In this document: positions 25,954 to 36,213 of the stretch, piece by piece
Layout: each line of letters starts with the position of its first letter
How positions within the stretch are numbered: position 1 is the stretch's first letter
NCBI RefSeq assembly: GCF_002873335.1
Contig: NZ_MCUW01000011.1
Location: 1-64,000 of the forward strand
DNA: 64,000 bases
From: Vibrio sp. 10N.286.49.B1
GTDB taxonomy: Bacteria > Pseudomonadota > Gammaproteobacteria > Enterobacterales > Vibrionaceae
Direction: 5' to 3'
Notes under the pieces: generated by a model
The model's database searches: none
What the model was told of the DNA's origin: nothing
The model's input: only the letters and a program-made list of their open reading frames with translations
Translations under genes and position numbers: made by a program

Positions 25954-28498
25954 TATCAACCTAGAAGCGCTTATTTACGCGAAAGCGATTGTGCTTCTTA
26001 TGACAGTAGCCGTAGTAGTCATTTGGCTACTCTATTATTGCTACCGGCTCAAACAACAGAACGAAGTCATGTTGGGGACACACCATGTAACCTACATCGC
26101 CTATTCAGTCTGTATTGTGGCTTGGATTAGCAGCAACGCGTACTTCCATACTGATTTATTGCCGATGTTTGGTGCTTCTGCTGCTGTGTTTGCGGCTAAA
26201 TTTGCCAATCTTGCGTCTTTTTTTGCGTTTGCTTTCGCCTATTACTTTTCTTGTCAACTGGCAGCACAATTGCGTAATGGTAAAGTCCACCGCTGGCAAC
26301 AAGTCATTTTGGTCACCCTAACGGTCTACTCACTCTATATCAACTTTCATCCAGGCCTTACGGTCGAACACGTCGACATTACTGGTCCAAGTCAGTTTGT
26401 CATTGAGTTTGGCCCGCACACGTCATACTTCTTTATTGGATTGGTGAGCTTTGTTGTCTTAACGTTGATAAACCTAGTAGCAATGCGATCAAACAGCAGC
26501 AAACTCACGTTAGCCAGAACCAACTATATGATTGCGGGTATCTTGGTGTTCATGCTTTCTACTGCCACCATCCATCTCGGTATGACCTATTTCATGGGCG
26601 ACTTCTCACTGACTTGGTTACCACCAGCGTTATCCATCAGTGAGATGTTGTTCGTGGGTTATGCCTTATTAACATCCCGTTTCTACAGTGTGAAGTACCT
26701 CGCTTACCTCGGCGTTAATATGCTGTTAGTGTGCGCAATTTTGGTCGTACCTTTTGGTGCCATATTCATCCCGCTAACCGATAGTAACCAATGGCTGATT
26801 GCTATCCCTATCTGCGCCCTTATTGGCGTAACCTGGCATTTACTTTATAAACGTATGAGTCGCTACGCTTCTTTCTTAATTTACAGGAATAAGAAAACAC
26901 CCGTACAGCAGATCCTTGCGTTAGAAGATGATTTCAAGCTATCAATTGATGACGCAATGGAGCAATTAAGCAGGCTATTACACATTCCAAACGACAACCT
27001 GCGCCTCGTCAATAGCAACTATAATGAAGCCTTCTACGAAGACTACCTTTCCTCAAACAACTCCGTATTAGTTTTTGATGAGCTGACTGAAATACTGAAT
27101 GATAAATTGCGCACTAAGCGCTCAATCAAAGCACTTTATGAAAAGATGAGCTCAAATAACACCGCGCTGGTCATGCCACTATTCGGTCAAGGACAATCTG
27201 TCACGCATTTATTAGTTTCATCGCACAAAATCAACAATCAAATGTTCTCTAATGAAGAGATCTCCGCGCTACAGACTTTGTTAACTCGCGTACAAAGTAC
27301 AATTGAAGCCGACAGACGTATTCGTCAAAGCCGCGCACTCGCTAACTCTATTGCTCATGAAATGCGTAACCCACTCGCTCAAGTACAACTGCATTTTGAG
27401 GTGTTGAAACAACATATTGACCATAAAGCTCCCACTAAGCAGCTCAAGCTTGATATCGAAAACGGTCAAGCCGCCATTCAACGTGGACGACAATTGATTG
27501 ACATCATCTTACGAGAAGTCAGTGATAGCTCATCTGAGCAAAGTCCTATTACGATGACCTCCATTCACAAAGCAGTCGATCAAGCGGTCAGCCACTACGG
27601 TTTTGAAAATGACCTAATTATAGAGAGGATTCGGTTACCGCAACATGCTGATTTTGTAGCTAACCTGAATGAAACTTTATTCAACTTCGTTATATTCAAT
27701 CTGATACGTAATGCTATTTATTATTTTGATTCCTACCCAAGCAGTCAAATCGAAATAAGCACTACAATAGGCGCGTACGAGAACGTGTTAATATTCCGAG
27801 ATTCTGGTCCGGGTATTGACGACACCATTTCTCATAAAATCTTCGACGACTTTTACTCTTACCAAAAAAGCGGAGGTAGCGGTTTAGGGTTAGGCTATTG
27901 TCAGCGTGTGATGCGTTCATTTGGTGGCAGGGTTGAATGTAAATCGACACTCGGTGAGTTCACCGAATTTCATTTGTATTTCCCTATCGTTCCCAACGCA
28001 CCAAAAGCAGAAACACTTCGTACGCCTTACTTCACTGATTGGAAAAAAAACCAGCCGGATGCCGAACCACACACAGAGCCCAACACATCACTGAACCTCC
28101 AAGCATCCATAAACAGCCAAGGACTGACCGTGCTGATCGTCGACGATAAGGAAGTACAACGCACGCTTGTTCAGATGTACCTAAATCAGCTTGGCGTTAA
28201 CAGTTTGCAAGCAAACAATGGTGAGAAAGCGGTAGACATATTTAAGTCGAATCATGTCGACTTAATCTTAATGGACGTTCAAATGCCAGTAATGAATGGA
28301 TTTGATGCCAGCCAACTAATCAAAGCCTACTCGCCCCACACGCCCATCATTGCGCTATCGGGTGAATCAGGAGCAAGCGAGTTAGACATGATTAACAAGA
28401 TAATGGATGGACGTTTGGAAAAACCAACCTCATTGGACGCTCTACGACATTTACTAGAAGGTCTATTGGATAAAGATGCGAAAGCCAATCAAGTCTAA
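25946..28498 (+). CDS. luxN: LuxN hybrid sensor kinase, AHL receptor
   Basis: About 850 residues (V. harveyi LuxN has 849). The N-terminus carries about nine membrane segments (residues 1-300) with the LuxN-like stretch [20 protein letters not shown]. The His-kinase part has [13 protein letters not shown] (phosphorylated His), N-box [11 protein letters not shown], and G boxes FRDSGPGID and [10 protein letters not shown]. The receiver domain has the acceptor Asp in LILMDVQMP. Known role: phosphatase when the lactone is bound, kinase toward LuxU/LuxO without it, thereby setting Qrr sRNA levels and LuxR. Start ATG 25946 has AAAGGG just upstream and gives the expected MFD beginning; a GTG 6 bases earlier is less likely. 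Confidence 0.95.
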   Translation: MFDINLEALIYAKAIVLLMTVAVVVIWLLYYCYRLKQQNEVMLGTHHVTYIAYSVCIVAWISSNAYFHTDLLPMFGASAAVFAAKFANLASFFAFAFAYYFSCQLAAQLRNGKVHRWQQVILVTLTVYSLYINFHPGLTVEHVDITGPSQFVIEFGPHTSYFFIGLVSFVVLTLINLVAMRSNSSKLTLARTNYMIAGILVFMLSTATIHLGMTYFMGDFSLTWLPPALSISEMLFVGYALLTSRFYSVKYLAYLGVNMLLVCAILVVPFGAIFIPLTDSNQWLIAIPICALIGVTWHLLYKRMSRYASFLIYRNKKTPVQQILALEDDFKLSIDDAMEQLSRLLHIPNDNLRLVNSNYNEAFYEDYLSSNNSVLVFDELTEILNDKLRTKRSIKALYEKMSSNNTALVMPLFGQGQSVTHLLVSSHKINNQMFSNEEISALQTLLTRVQSTIEADRRIRQSRALANSIAHEMRNPLAQVQLHFEVLKQHIDHKAPTKQLKLDIENGQAAIQRGRQLIDIILREVSDSSSEQSPITMTSIHKAVDQAVSHYGFENDLIIERIRLPQHADFVANLNETLFNFVIFNLIRNAIYYFDSYPSSQIEISTTIGAYENVLIFRDSGPGIDDTISHKIFDDFYSYQKSGGSGLGLGYCQRVMRSFGGRVECKSTLGEFTEFHLYFPIVPNAPKAETLRTPYFTDWKKNQPDAEPHTEPNTSLNLQASINSQGLTVLIVDDKEVQRTLVQMYLNQLGVNSLQANNGEKAVDIFKSNHVDLILMDVQMPVMNGFDASQLIKAYSPHTPIIALSGESGASELDMINKIMDGRLEKPTSLDALRHLLEGLLDKDAKANQV

Positions 28499-28525
28499 TG
28501 CCGCGCTATCATTCACAATGACACA

Positions 28526-29524
28526 TTATCTAATCAACCTCACCACTAACGATCCTGGCGCTCGAACTGACTCAACATTATGGCTAATCACCACACCTTT
28601 AGATGGAGAATAATAATGTTCAATTTCGTCGCCAAAACTGTTGTATTGCGTAGCCACCTTTTGTCCTATTGTAACTTCATCAAGAAGTGCCACATGACTA
28701 ATCACGAAACCACCTTGATTCGCCCGAATACTGACGATTTGATTCCCTTCCGTACACTTCACCGTTTGAGGTTGTACATCACCATCAATCATTTCGTAAG
28801 CACGAAACACGTTTAAAACGCCGTTCACTGCTCGGCTTACCATAACGTGGTCAGAATAACGTCCAATACCGACCTCGATGGTAATAGAAGGAATATTGGA
28901 CCGATTGTAGGCGGTCTCTAAGATCCCTGGAGCGCCTGGGTCATTTAAAATTACATCCGGGTCAATCAATCGAGCCATGTGAATTGAATCATTGAGTCGG
29001 TAGTCCGCGAATACGTATAGTGGGTACGCTGCACCAGACGTCTGTGAATGTAGGTCTATTGCTAAATCAGCATTGGGGCTTAGCAAATTTTGCCACAAAC
29101 TGTGCGCAAACCTATGGGCGTCGTCACCATTAGGATCTCCAGGAAACACGCGATTTAAGTTAGACGTAGAGCTGTCAGGCGCAGCAGAATGAAAATCTCG
29201 GCTATGACGTGCAATACCTGACAAGTTCACCGTTGGAACAATTGTCACAACACCTGCATTCATACGACCCATCAATTCTCGTGCTAATTGCTGAGCAGTC
29301 AAAATTCCATTTTGTTCGTCACCATGAATACCGGCGGTAATCATGATTCGTTTTCCCGGATGCTGGCCTTTGAAAACGCGGACCGGTAATAATTGTGGAT
29401 GACCAATGGCGTCGGTAGCCACTGCAAACCAAAATTTATGTTCTCCTGCCTCTAATCCATTAACATCAAGTGCTTGAATCGTAGGATACATGGGGACAAT
29501 ACAATCATTGAGAGGTGTAGACAT
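28526..29524 (-). CDS. Succinylglutamate desuccinylase/aspartoacylase-family hydrolase
   Basis: 332 residues, cytosolic M14-like carboxypeptidase fold. The zinc ligands are visible in ITAGIHGDEQNG (His and Glu) and a His in LAIDLHSQTSG; TIEVGIG near residue 220 carries the expected catalytic Glu region. A C-terminal beta-rich domain follows, as in AstE/aspartoacylase relatives. It would hydrolyse an N-acyl amino acid or similar amide; no arginine-catabolism (ast) gene is adjacent, so AstE itself is unlikely. Start ATG 29524 has GGAG 7 bases upstream; the longer frame starts with an unsupported TTG. Convergent with luxN, 27 bases apart. Confidence 0.82.
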   Translation of the reverse strand: MSTPLNDCIVPMYPTIQALDVNGLEAGEHKFWFAVATDAIGHPQLLPVRVFKGQHPGKRIMITAGIHGDEQNGILTAQQLARELMGRMNAGVVTIVPTVNLSGIARHSRDFHSAAPDSSTSNLNRVFPGDPNGDDAHRFAHSLWQNLLSPNADLAIDLHSQTSGAAYPLYVFADYRLNDSIHMARLIDPDVILNDPGAPGILETAYNRSNIPSITIEVGIGRYSDHVMVSRAVNGVLNVFRAYEMIDGDVQPQTVKCTEGNQIVSIRANQGGFVISHVALLDEVTIGQKVATQYNSFGDEIEHYYSPSKGVVISHNVESVRAPGSLVVRLIR

Positions 29525-29816
29525 GCTTTCTCCGGGACAAACAAAAGACAATCATTGCCTTAGGTACCTTTCGGCTTCAACCTAAACTTACCTTTTTACG
29601 CTGCAATATAAAAGTGTGGATATCATATACGCTTTCGCTTATTGCAAGACAAATCAAAACATCCACTAATATCGAACTTGAAAACACACTCGTTACTTTA
29701 AGAAACCCTGACAAGCCGGTATAGAAAACCAGGCATGAACACGGCGCGATGACAGCTATGTTTAAATCGTCTCCGCTATTCAAGTAATCCCTCTGCCCTC
29801 GGCGGCCGGAATATAA

Positions 29817-30419
29817 TCAAGGCCGAGTTAAATTAATTTGCTCAGAGGTAGTGGCAAAAGCGTCTCCGCCCATTTTGCCAATAGAATCAAGTAGAGTCTG
29901 ATCAATCTGCCCTTCATTGTATAAGTCATCACGAACATAAATATGTTTAACATCCAACATGATGACTTTTCCGCCCGTGGGTTGTGCACTCACTTCAATG
30001 ACCTCTCTTAATGTACATTCGTATCGAATCGGCGATTGCATGACCGATAACGGGGAAACGTGATGACTAGGACAACTTTCAATACCAGCAAAATCGAATT
30101 CACTTTCTTGGCTATCTAGACTCGCACTGGTGCGATTCATTTTCTCGACTAATTCATGGTTAACGATATTAACCACGCACTCTCCGGTTTGCAGTAAATT
30201 TTGCAACGTATCTTTGTCAATACCACTGCGTTGCGTAATTTGGGTATACATCAACACAGGTGGGTTACAACTGGCGACGGTAAAAAACGAATAAGGGGCC
30301 AAGTTATCTATGTTATCGTTCGAACGTGTACTCACCCAAGCGATTGGACGTGGCGTCACACCGCCATTTAACAAACGGTATTTTGCTTGATTCTCTAACC
30401 TAGATACATCAAAAATCAT
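29817..30419 (-). CDS. Flavin reductase-like FMN-binding protein
   Basis: 200 residues. It matches the flavin-reductase-like domain: GGVTPRPIAWVSTR near residue 20, NLAPYSFFTVASCNPP, then GECVVNIV. Such proteins bind FMN and reduce it for partner oxygenases, or serve as stand-alone flavoproteins. It is a lone minus-strand gene between the hydrolase and the ABC exporter, with no oxygenase next to it, so the partner is unknown. Confidence 0.8.
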   Translation of the reverse strand: MIFDVSRLENQAKYRLLNGGVTPRPIAWVSTRSNDNIDNLAPYSFFTVASCNPPVLMYTQITQRSGIDKDTLQNLLQTGECVVNIVNHELVEKMNRTSASLDSQESEFDFAGIESCPSHHVSPLSVMQSPIRYECTLREVIEVSAQPTGGKVIMLDVKHIYVRDDLYNEGQIDQTLLDSIGKMGGDAFATTSEQINLTRP

Positions 30420-30571
30420 TAGTGTTCTTCCTTACATTTCAACATGTCGAATAAACATGCTCTAAGCCAATCCGTTATGCACAGCGAGCAAATCAATCGA
30501 GTTGTCATTTAAAACATGAACAACACGTTGAACGAAGCGTGTCGAACTCGACGCCTAGATTGATAGTATCC

Positions 30572-32359
30572 CTACAATGACGCCACACCATTCAGCCCAG
30601 TTGGCTGCGCTATTGATTCATTCAATAAACCGGCATAAATACCATCATGAGACACCAGCTCTTGATGGCTGCCTTGCTCTACAATCTGTCCCCTTTCTAA
30701 CACTAGAATCTTATCAGAATGCCGAACGGTACTGAGACGATGGGCAATAGCGATCACGGTCTTTTCTTTAAACAAACGCTGCATCGCTTTTTGAATTAAA
30801 TCTTCAGTGATTGAATCCACCGAGCTCGTTGCTTCGTCTAGCATCATGACTTGCCCGCCTTGTGCGACAGCACGTGCAAATGAAATCAATTGTGTCTGTC
30901 CCACCGAAAGGTTAGAACCATTTTTATCCAAAACAAAATCGTATGTTTCTGGCAGCTGGTTAATAAACTTATCGGCATAAACATAACGAGCAGCTTGCTC
31001 CACTTGCTGGCGCGAGATCCCCGTTTTCCCTAGAGCGATATTAAACTGGATGGTCTCTGCGAATAGATGGACATCTTGCATCATCATTGAGAATAAATGG
31101 GTTGAGTTTTCATAAGATATGTCAGACAACTCAATACCATTAAGTAAAATGCTTCCTTCATAGTCTTGGTAGGTTTTTGAGATCAAACGCATGATCGTTG
31201 ACTTACCCGAGCCTGTCGAACCAACCAAGGCAATCTGATGTCCCTTCTCTAACACAAACGACACGTTTTTAAGCACATAAGGCGAATCGGGTTTATAACG
31301 AAAACTCACGTTCTTAAACTCTAAGCGAACAAATTGCTTAAGCTGGTTTTCGACCTGATGACTTGGCAGTAGATTACGCCCCTCTTCTTCCGTTGGTTCG
31401 ATGAATAGCTCTTCGATATGGTCAAACGCTGCAAATGAACTTTGAATAGAAGCAATCTGCGAGGTGAAATCTCGAATAGGCACAAACACCTTTTCTAACG
31501 TATTAATAAACGCGATGAGCACGCCAAGCGTTAACGTGCCTGCAATCACTTGCTCTGAGCCATACCAAATCATCAACGCAATCGTGACCGACGTTATCCC
31601 TGAGATAAACGAAAATAAAACGGCATCATACTTGTTAATTTTCTTTTGGGCGGTTAAGAATTCATCTATGTACCCTTTGTACTTTTTCTCAACTTGCTCT
31701 TCTGCTCGATACATCTGAACCGTATTCATACCAAGCAGCACTTCTTGTAGAAACCCGATACCTCGCGCCAAAGCAGACCGAGTAATCTTGTGCATCGCTC
31801 GAAGACGATTACGCACATAAACGGTCAAATACATGACTGGAGGCATGACAATCAAAACAATGAGCGTCAATTGCCAATCAATAAAAAGCATCATGACAAG
31901 GAGCGCAATCGTGTTTATCGTGTCTTTCACTAGGCCAACTATTGATTGCACAAACGATTCACCAATCGTCTCTAAATCACTCGTTAAGCGAGACAACGTC
32001 ACACCTGTTGGGGTGTTATCGAAATAACGACGAGGGAGTTTAAGCACTCTCTCAAACAGGACTGAACGCATGTCGGTAATCGTGTATTGCCCTGTTTTTC
32101 GCAGGTTGTATGAGTAGGTAGTATCGACGACATAACTGGCAATCAGAACAAGAATCAAATAAACAATATTACGCATCAATCCTTCCATATCACCCTGACT
32201 CAAATGAACGTCAATCACTTGAATAATAAGCCAGGGAAAAAGAAGGCTGGTTACGACAGTCAGCGGCAGCATGGCTATACCAAGTATCGCTGTGCGTTTG
32301 TACTTCTTAGCAAATTTAAAGAAGTGCTTTAGATATTTAACGTCAACACCCTTTAACAT
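30572..32359 (-). CDS. ABC exporter subunit (MdlB-like), catalytic Glu present
   Basis: 595 residues: six membrane helices, then an ATPase domain. Walker A is GSTGSGKST, the signature reads LSVGQ (degenerate at the third position), Walker B is VMMLDEATSSVD with a normal Glu, and the switch His is in AIAHRLSTV. The start overlaps the stop of the previous gene by 7 bases, and GGAG precedes the ATG, so the two halves are made together. Family role: heterodimeric multidrug or lipid export across the inner membrane; the substrate cannot be read from sequence. Confidence 0.88.
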   Translation of the reverse strand: MLKGVDVKYLKHFFKFAKKYKRTAILGIAMLPLTVVTSLLFPWLIIQVIDVHLSQGDMEGLMRNIVYLILVLIASYVVDTTYSYNLRKTGQYTITDMRSVLFERVLKLPRRYFDNTPTGVTLSRLTSDLETIGESFVQSIVGLVKDTINTIALLVMMLFIDWQLTLIVLIVMPPVMYLTVYVRNRLRAMHKITRSALARGIGFLQEVLLGMNTVQMYRAEEQVEKKYKGYIDEFLTAQKKINKYDAVLFSFISGITSVTIALMIWYGSEQVIAGTLTLGVLIAFINTLEKVFVPIRDFTSQIASIQSSFAAFDHIEELFIEPTEEEGRNLLPSHQVENQLKQFVRLEFKNVSFRYKPDSPYVLKNVSFVLEKGHQIALVGSTGSGKSTIMRLISKTYQDYEGSILLNGIELSDISYENSTHLFSMMMQDVHLFAETIQFNIALGKTGISRQQVEQAARYVYADKFINQLPETYDFVLDKNGSNLSVGQTQLISFARAVAQGGQVMMLDEATSSVDSITEDLIQKAMQRLFKEKTVIAIAHRLSTVRHSDKILVLERGQIVEQGSHQELVSHDGIYAGLLNESIAQPTGLNGVASL

Positions 32360-34116
32360 GCTGTTGTCTCCGTTTCATTTTGTTGAAGTTGCCACGTTTC
32401 ATAATAATATGAGCATGTGGACAGCAATGTAGCATGATCACCTTTGGCTATAATTTGGCCTTCATTCAATACGATGATCTCATCCATGTACTCAAGTGCA
32501 TTGACACGATGTGAGACCACCAGCACCGACTGATTTTCTAATCGTTCAAAGAGCCCTTCTAAAATTTTACGCTCGGTTTCGTAATCCACAGCGGATAAGA
32601 CGTTGTCCATAATGATCAGATCTGCGGGTTCAAGCAACGCACGTGCGATACTCAACCGTTGCTTTTGACCTCCTGACAACATCACTCCTTTTTCACCAAC
32701 TAAGGTTTGCTCGCCACTTTCAAAGTGAGCCACATCATCTGCAAATTGACTTAATCGAAGCACATCATCGACTTGTTGCTTTGCAACATCCGGGTTGGCG
32801 CTACCAAAACGGATGTTCTCTTCTATGCTCGCCGAAAATAAATAGGGGTCTTGAGTCACCGTTTTGATGTAGCGGCGTAAATCATTCCGCGAAAAAGTGG
32901 TCACATCCCGGTCTCCAAGAAAAATAGTCTCTTCTGGCACATCTAAGTAGTGATTCAAACAATTAACGAGCGTCGTTTTACCGGCCCCAATCCCTCCTAA
33001 AACGCCGACTTTTTTGCCGGCTGGAATGTCAAAGCTAATGTTATCCAGAATTAGTCTGTCTTCACCCGGATATCGATAACTCAAATGACGAACTGAAAAG
33101 GTTTTTCCTTTCATTTGTTGCACGTTGGGTGACGACAATTCGGTCTTATCTTGCTCTGGGACTTCGGCATTCAAAATGGTTTGAACACTTTGGATACCCA
33201 CCATGCCTCGCTGATAAATGGTGGCAATTCGGCCAAGTTGCATCAATGGCATCGCCAGTAACACCGAATATGTTAAAAGTGCTGTGATCTCGCCAAGTGT
33301 CAGCTCTTGGTTCATCAACATATACCCACCCAACCCAAGGATTAAGATCTTCATTAAATCGTTAGCGTAATCAAGAACCGGCATAAAAAAGACTTGGATG
33401 CGCGTGATTTGCATTCGGCAACGTAGGAGTTGTTGGTTTAGCTTTTCGATCTCAGCCCTGACCCAAGGTGACATCTGCTGACTCTTAATTAAGTCAATAC
33501 CAGATAAGTAGCTCATTAGTTGAGCTGATAAGTTTTGTAAGCGTTGCATGTGTTCTAAATGGAACACTTTCATACGTTTAAAGCCTATGCGAAAAATAAC
33601 AAACGCAATGGATATTGGAATCACAGAGTAAAGCGTGAGCTCAGGCGAGATTCGCCACATATACAAGGGGGTCAGTGACAACGCGAGCAGGACATTAAAA
33701 AACTGTAAAAAACCAACGCCAAACATGAGTCGGATGCCAGCGAGATCGTTGTTGATGATAGAGATCAGTCGCCCCGATGCAAACCGAGTATGAAAGCTAC
33801 TTGGAAGGCGATTTAGTTTCTGTAAAAGCGTGTTTTTTAACGCCGCCTCCGTTATTCGGCCTGGATTAAGGGCATAAATTCGCGACAAAATTCGCACCCC
33901 AACCATCAGCACTGACATCGCGACGACAATACCAACATAGGTTTGCAATTGTTGATGACCAAGGCTTGACGCATCCTCAATCAGATCGATCGCCAATTGA
34001 ATATAGCGTGGGATTTCGACCTGCAGCCAGTTGACGAGAAAAATGAACACAATCGCCAGTAGATACGATTTACGATTCATGCGCAGATAATGGGCGAAAA
34101 ACTGTGTTTTATTCAT
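32353..34116 (-). CDS. ABC exporter subunit (MdlA-like), catalytic Glu replaced by Asn
   Basis: 587 residues with the usual exporter layout. Walker A is GGIGAGKTT and the signature is a normal LSGGQKQ, but Walker B ends IIMDNVLSAVD: the catalytic Glu is Asn. Combined with the partner's LSVGQ this gives one canonical ATP site and one degenerate site, the well-known pattern of asymmetric heterodimers such as TM287/288. Start ATG 34116 is preceded by AAAGAG; the open frame extends 25 codons further up into the small gene without a good SD. It overlaps that gene's stop by 8 bases. Confidence 0.87.
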   Translation of the reverse strand: MNKTQFFAHYLRMNRKSYLLAIVFIFLVNWLQVEIPRYIQLAIDLIEDASSLGHQQLQTYVGIVVAMSVLMVGVRILSRIYALNPGRITEAALKNTLLQKLNRLPSSFHTRFASGRLISIINNDLAGIRLMFGVGFLQFFNVLLALSLTPLYMWRISPELTLYSVIPISIAFVIFRIGFKRMKVFHLEHMQRLQNLSAQLMSYLSGIDLIKSQQMSPWVRAEIEKLNQQLLRCRMQITRIQVFFMPVLDYANDLMKILILGLGGYMLMNQELTLGEITALLTYSVLLAMPLMQLGRIATIYQRGMVGIQSVQTILNAEVPEQDKTELSSPNVQQMKGKTFSVRHLSYRYPGEDRLILDNISFDIPAGKKVGVLGGIGAGKTTLVNCLNHYLDVPEETIFLGDRDVTTFSRNDLRRYIKTVTQDPYLFSASIEENIRFGSANPDVAKQQVDDVLRLSQFADDVAHFESGEQTLVGEKGVMLSGGQKQRLSIARALLEPADLIIMDNVLSAVDYETERKILEGLFERLENQSVLVVSHRVNALEYMDEIIVLNEGQIIAKGDHATLLSTCSYYYETWQLQQNETETTAC

Positions 34117-34327
34117 TCGACTCTTTCTTATGTGGTGGTTCAATTCCGTACTGCTCAACGCACGCTTTAATAATGCAGTGGCGAGGATCATCTATTTGTT
34201 CGAGCGCCTCAAGTAACCATTCTGGCAAACGGACCGGACGAGTTTTCACGCCTGGTTTACGACCGCTGCCAGGTCTTGAGCCTCCTCTGCCGCAACAGTG
34301 GCGTGCCTGATCTGAATTAGCTTTCAC
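34109..34327 (-). CDS. Small putative DNA-binding regulator coupled to ABC exporter
   Basis: About 72 residues, highly basic at the N-terminus with GRGGSRPGSGRKPGVKTRPV followed by LPEWLLEALEQI and IIKACVEQYG. The first part resembles the Gly/Arg/Lys-rich tails seen before short ribbon-helix-helix or similar DNA-binding folds; 'VRLPEWLLEALEQI' could be strand plus first helix. I do not recognise a named family. A GTG start at 34327 is chosen because GGA lies about 6 bases upstream; the longer frame begins within the palindrome at 34356. The stop overlaps the exporter gene start, so it is co-translated with it, and the palindrome just upstream is a candidate operator for autoregulation. Confidence 0.6.
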   Translation of the reverse strand: MKANSDQARHCCGRGGSRPGSGRKPGVKTRPVRLPEWLLEALEQIDDPRHCIIKACVEQYGIEPPHKKESNE

Positions 34328-34355
34328 GAAGAATCCATATTCGATGTAGATTTGA

Positions 34356-34369
34356 TAAGTGTACACTTA
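34356..34369. promoter_or_regulatory. Candidate operator for the small regulator/exporter operon
   Basis: TAAGTGTACACTTA is a perfect 14-bp palindrome located 29 bases before the GTG start of the small regulator, where the promoter should be. It is the only such element in the region and fits a homodimeric repressor site. Confidence 0.55.
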
Positions 34370-34750
34370 CCAAAAATAAATGGTACCCGAAAACAAAGAT
34401 ACATTATGAAAATGAATAGTAACCAAAGGATGCATAACAAAAATACCGCGCTCTCCGACGATACAGCTAGCTTGCTGAGTTTAATTTAAATATCGCATAG
34501 TCAACGCCGCGCTTTACGTTATGGCCACACATAAAATGAAACGCAAGATAAACTGAATGGATAGAAAATAGAGAAGAGTCAACAACCTCTGTCTATTTTT
34601 TAAATAATGAGTTAGCTAGCTATTGTCAGAAAGCAATATAGTTTGAACGCAGAAATAAAGTTTGACTCATTTAACGTCAGTGGAGCGGCTAAAAAACTCT
34701 GGTCTACCTCATTTTTGCATCTTTCTGTGTTACTACCCGCAAGTACCAAA

Positions 34751-34806
34751 GTCAAAAGTCAAAAGTCAAAAGTCAAAAGTCAAAAGTCAAAAGTCAAAAG
34801 TCAAAA
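34751..34806. repeat. GTCAAAA heptamer tandem array (8 copies)
   Basis: Eight perfect head-to-tail copies of GTCAAAA, preceded by a partial unit. It is intergenic, so copy-number changes would not shift a reading frame. Likely a hypervariable slippage tract useful for strain typing. Confidence 0.95.
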
Positions 34807-34811
34807 GTATG

Positions 34812-35058
34812 GTCACTCCTGTGCAGGCAGGAATCTATTCACAGCGTTTATGAAATCACATCATTCCCTCATATACTGAAACTCATTTTTGGACATAAAG
34901 CTCTCAGCTTATTGCTCTTCTACCCATCCCAATTAGGCCGTCATCCTCGTGCAAACGAGGATCTTCATCAGCATGTGACTTACTTAAATAGAAATGAATA
35001 ACACACGAATAGGTTCGCAACGCGCTGAATGAGATCCCCTTTTTCAAGGGGATGACGG
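34812..35058. repeat. REP-like hairpins and a 121-bp MITE-like element
   Basis: First unit: 34812-34837, GTCACTCCTG...CAGGAATCTA. Second: 34938-35058, bounded by inverted ends CCGTCATCC and GGATGACGG. Inside it are two hairpins, CCTCGT/ACGAGG (34945-34960) and ATCCCCT/AGGGGAT (35034-35053). All carry the GTCATCC/GAATCT-type ends seen in dispersed repeats of Vibrio and Shewanella. The paired structure suggests a non-autonomous mobile repeat or a REP doublet (REPIN). No transposase is nearby. Confidence 0.7.
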
Positions 35059-35059
35059 T

Positions 35060-35425
35060 TAGTTTTTATTTGTAGAGGCAGTCACATGCCGGGATTTATT
35101 TTGCGCTGATGAAAACTGAACTGGCACGCCTTTAGACAAAGCTTGCTAGCGGCTTTCCAAAATTAGGAAATAATGAATAACTACAAGTATGGAGAGTTGC
35201 TTAACTTGGCGCCCGGTCTAACTAGAACAGAGCAGTTTTTACCCCACAAACACACAATGTAAAGGCATTCACATAAAGTCCAGACTAAATAATTGAAGGC
35301 TTTGTCTTCGTTAATGCCTTTATCAAGGCTATGGGCGTAAAAATAACACGTTCCTTTTTTACCCCCTATACCTTCCTAGCTACCGCCAGGGTGATGAATA
35401 AATGCGGTTTAAGCTTCAACACAGG
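35060..35425. other. Intergenic region with no recognised feature
   Basis: About 365 bases between the repeat cluster and the bicupin stop. I see no convincing gene, hairpin with T-tract or known motif in it. Confidence 0.5.
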
Positions 35426-36079
35426 CTAACCAAATGGAAGGTGCCCTGTTTTCACCAAAATGACAGTCTCTTCTTCTACATAAGGAAAATGCTCGCTCAT
35501 GTGAGGGCTGCGTATCCATGTGTGTTTCGGGTACTCGCCATGTTCATCTTTAAAGGTTCCAGATAATACAAATATCTCTTCACCACCAAAATGGCGGTGC
35601 GGTTGAAAACGTTCGCCAACGGGCCACTTCACTAGGGCGACATGCTCGTGTTCGAATTCATGCAGTGGCATCACTTGTAAACCGCCGATACCCAGAAGCC
35701 AGTCTGTTTCTAGAGTGTTGATGCGAACTTGGGTTAAGTCCCTCGTATCAAACTGGTTTAACTTAACCAAGATCGTGCAACCGTCCTTACTCGATGGAGA
35801 GTGCGCACTGCCCGGGGGATTACGGATATAAGTGCCTGCAGGGAAGTCTCCTGTTTCATCAGAGAATACACCGTCTAACACGAAGATCTCTTCGCCTTGT
35901 GGGTGTGGGTGCTCAGGAAACGAAGATTCACAATCGTACTTCACGACACTGGTTGTGTGACCTGACTCTTTATCTTCTCTTTCTAGCGGCTTGCGCCATA
36001 CCCCTTTGGCAGGGCTCGCGATCCAATCTAATGTCTCGGTTTCTATAACCAGTCTCTTGGAAAAATCCATGTTAAACAT
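35426..36079 (-). CDS. ChrR-type bicupin protein
   Basis: 217 residues with two similar cupin domains. Each has the metal-binding motif: HPHPQGEEIFVLDGVFSDE (about residues 58-75) and HRHFGGEEIFVLSGTFKDE (about 160-178), and each ends with a His after Pro-rich turns (PPGSAH, SPHMSEH). This is the ChrR-like cupin family, in which the C-terminal cupin of anti-sigma factor ChrR is the best-known example. There is no anti-sigma ZnR domain and no adjacent ECF sigma factor, so it is probably an enzyme or metal-dependent binding protein. AAGG precedes the ATG. Confidence 0.8.
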   Translation of the reverse strand: MFNMDFSKRLVIETETLDWIASPAKGVWRKPLEREDKESGHTTSVVKYDCESSFPEHPHPQGEEIFVLDGVFSDETGDFPAGTYIRNPPGSAHSPSSKDGCTILVKLNQFDTRDLTQVRINTLETDWLLGIGGLQVMPLHEFEHEHVALVKWPVGERFQPHRHFGGEEIFVLSGTFKDEHGEYPKHTWIRSPHMSEHFPYVEEETVILVKTGHLPFG

Positions 36080-36213
36080 AATAGCAACCTTACTTTTGTT
36101 AGAGTTTTAATTATTATTGTTGTCTTTCTAGTTTCTATTCTACGCGAATACTCATCAAGGAGGCATCTCGCTGCTATTTCGCCCACGCAGCAACCAGCTA
36201 AAAAGAATCCTAA

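Noticed and set aside
29577..29783. 68-codon minus-strand frame between the aspartoacylase and flavin reductase genes
   Set aside because: No SD and no recognisable domain; low-complexity hydrophobic content only.
34328..34366. N-terminal extension of the small regulator starting at GTG 34366
   Set aside because: The start would lie within the candidate operator and lacks an SD.
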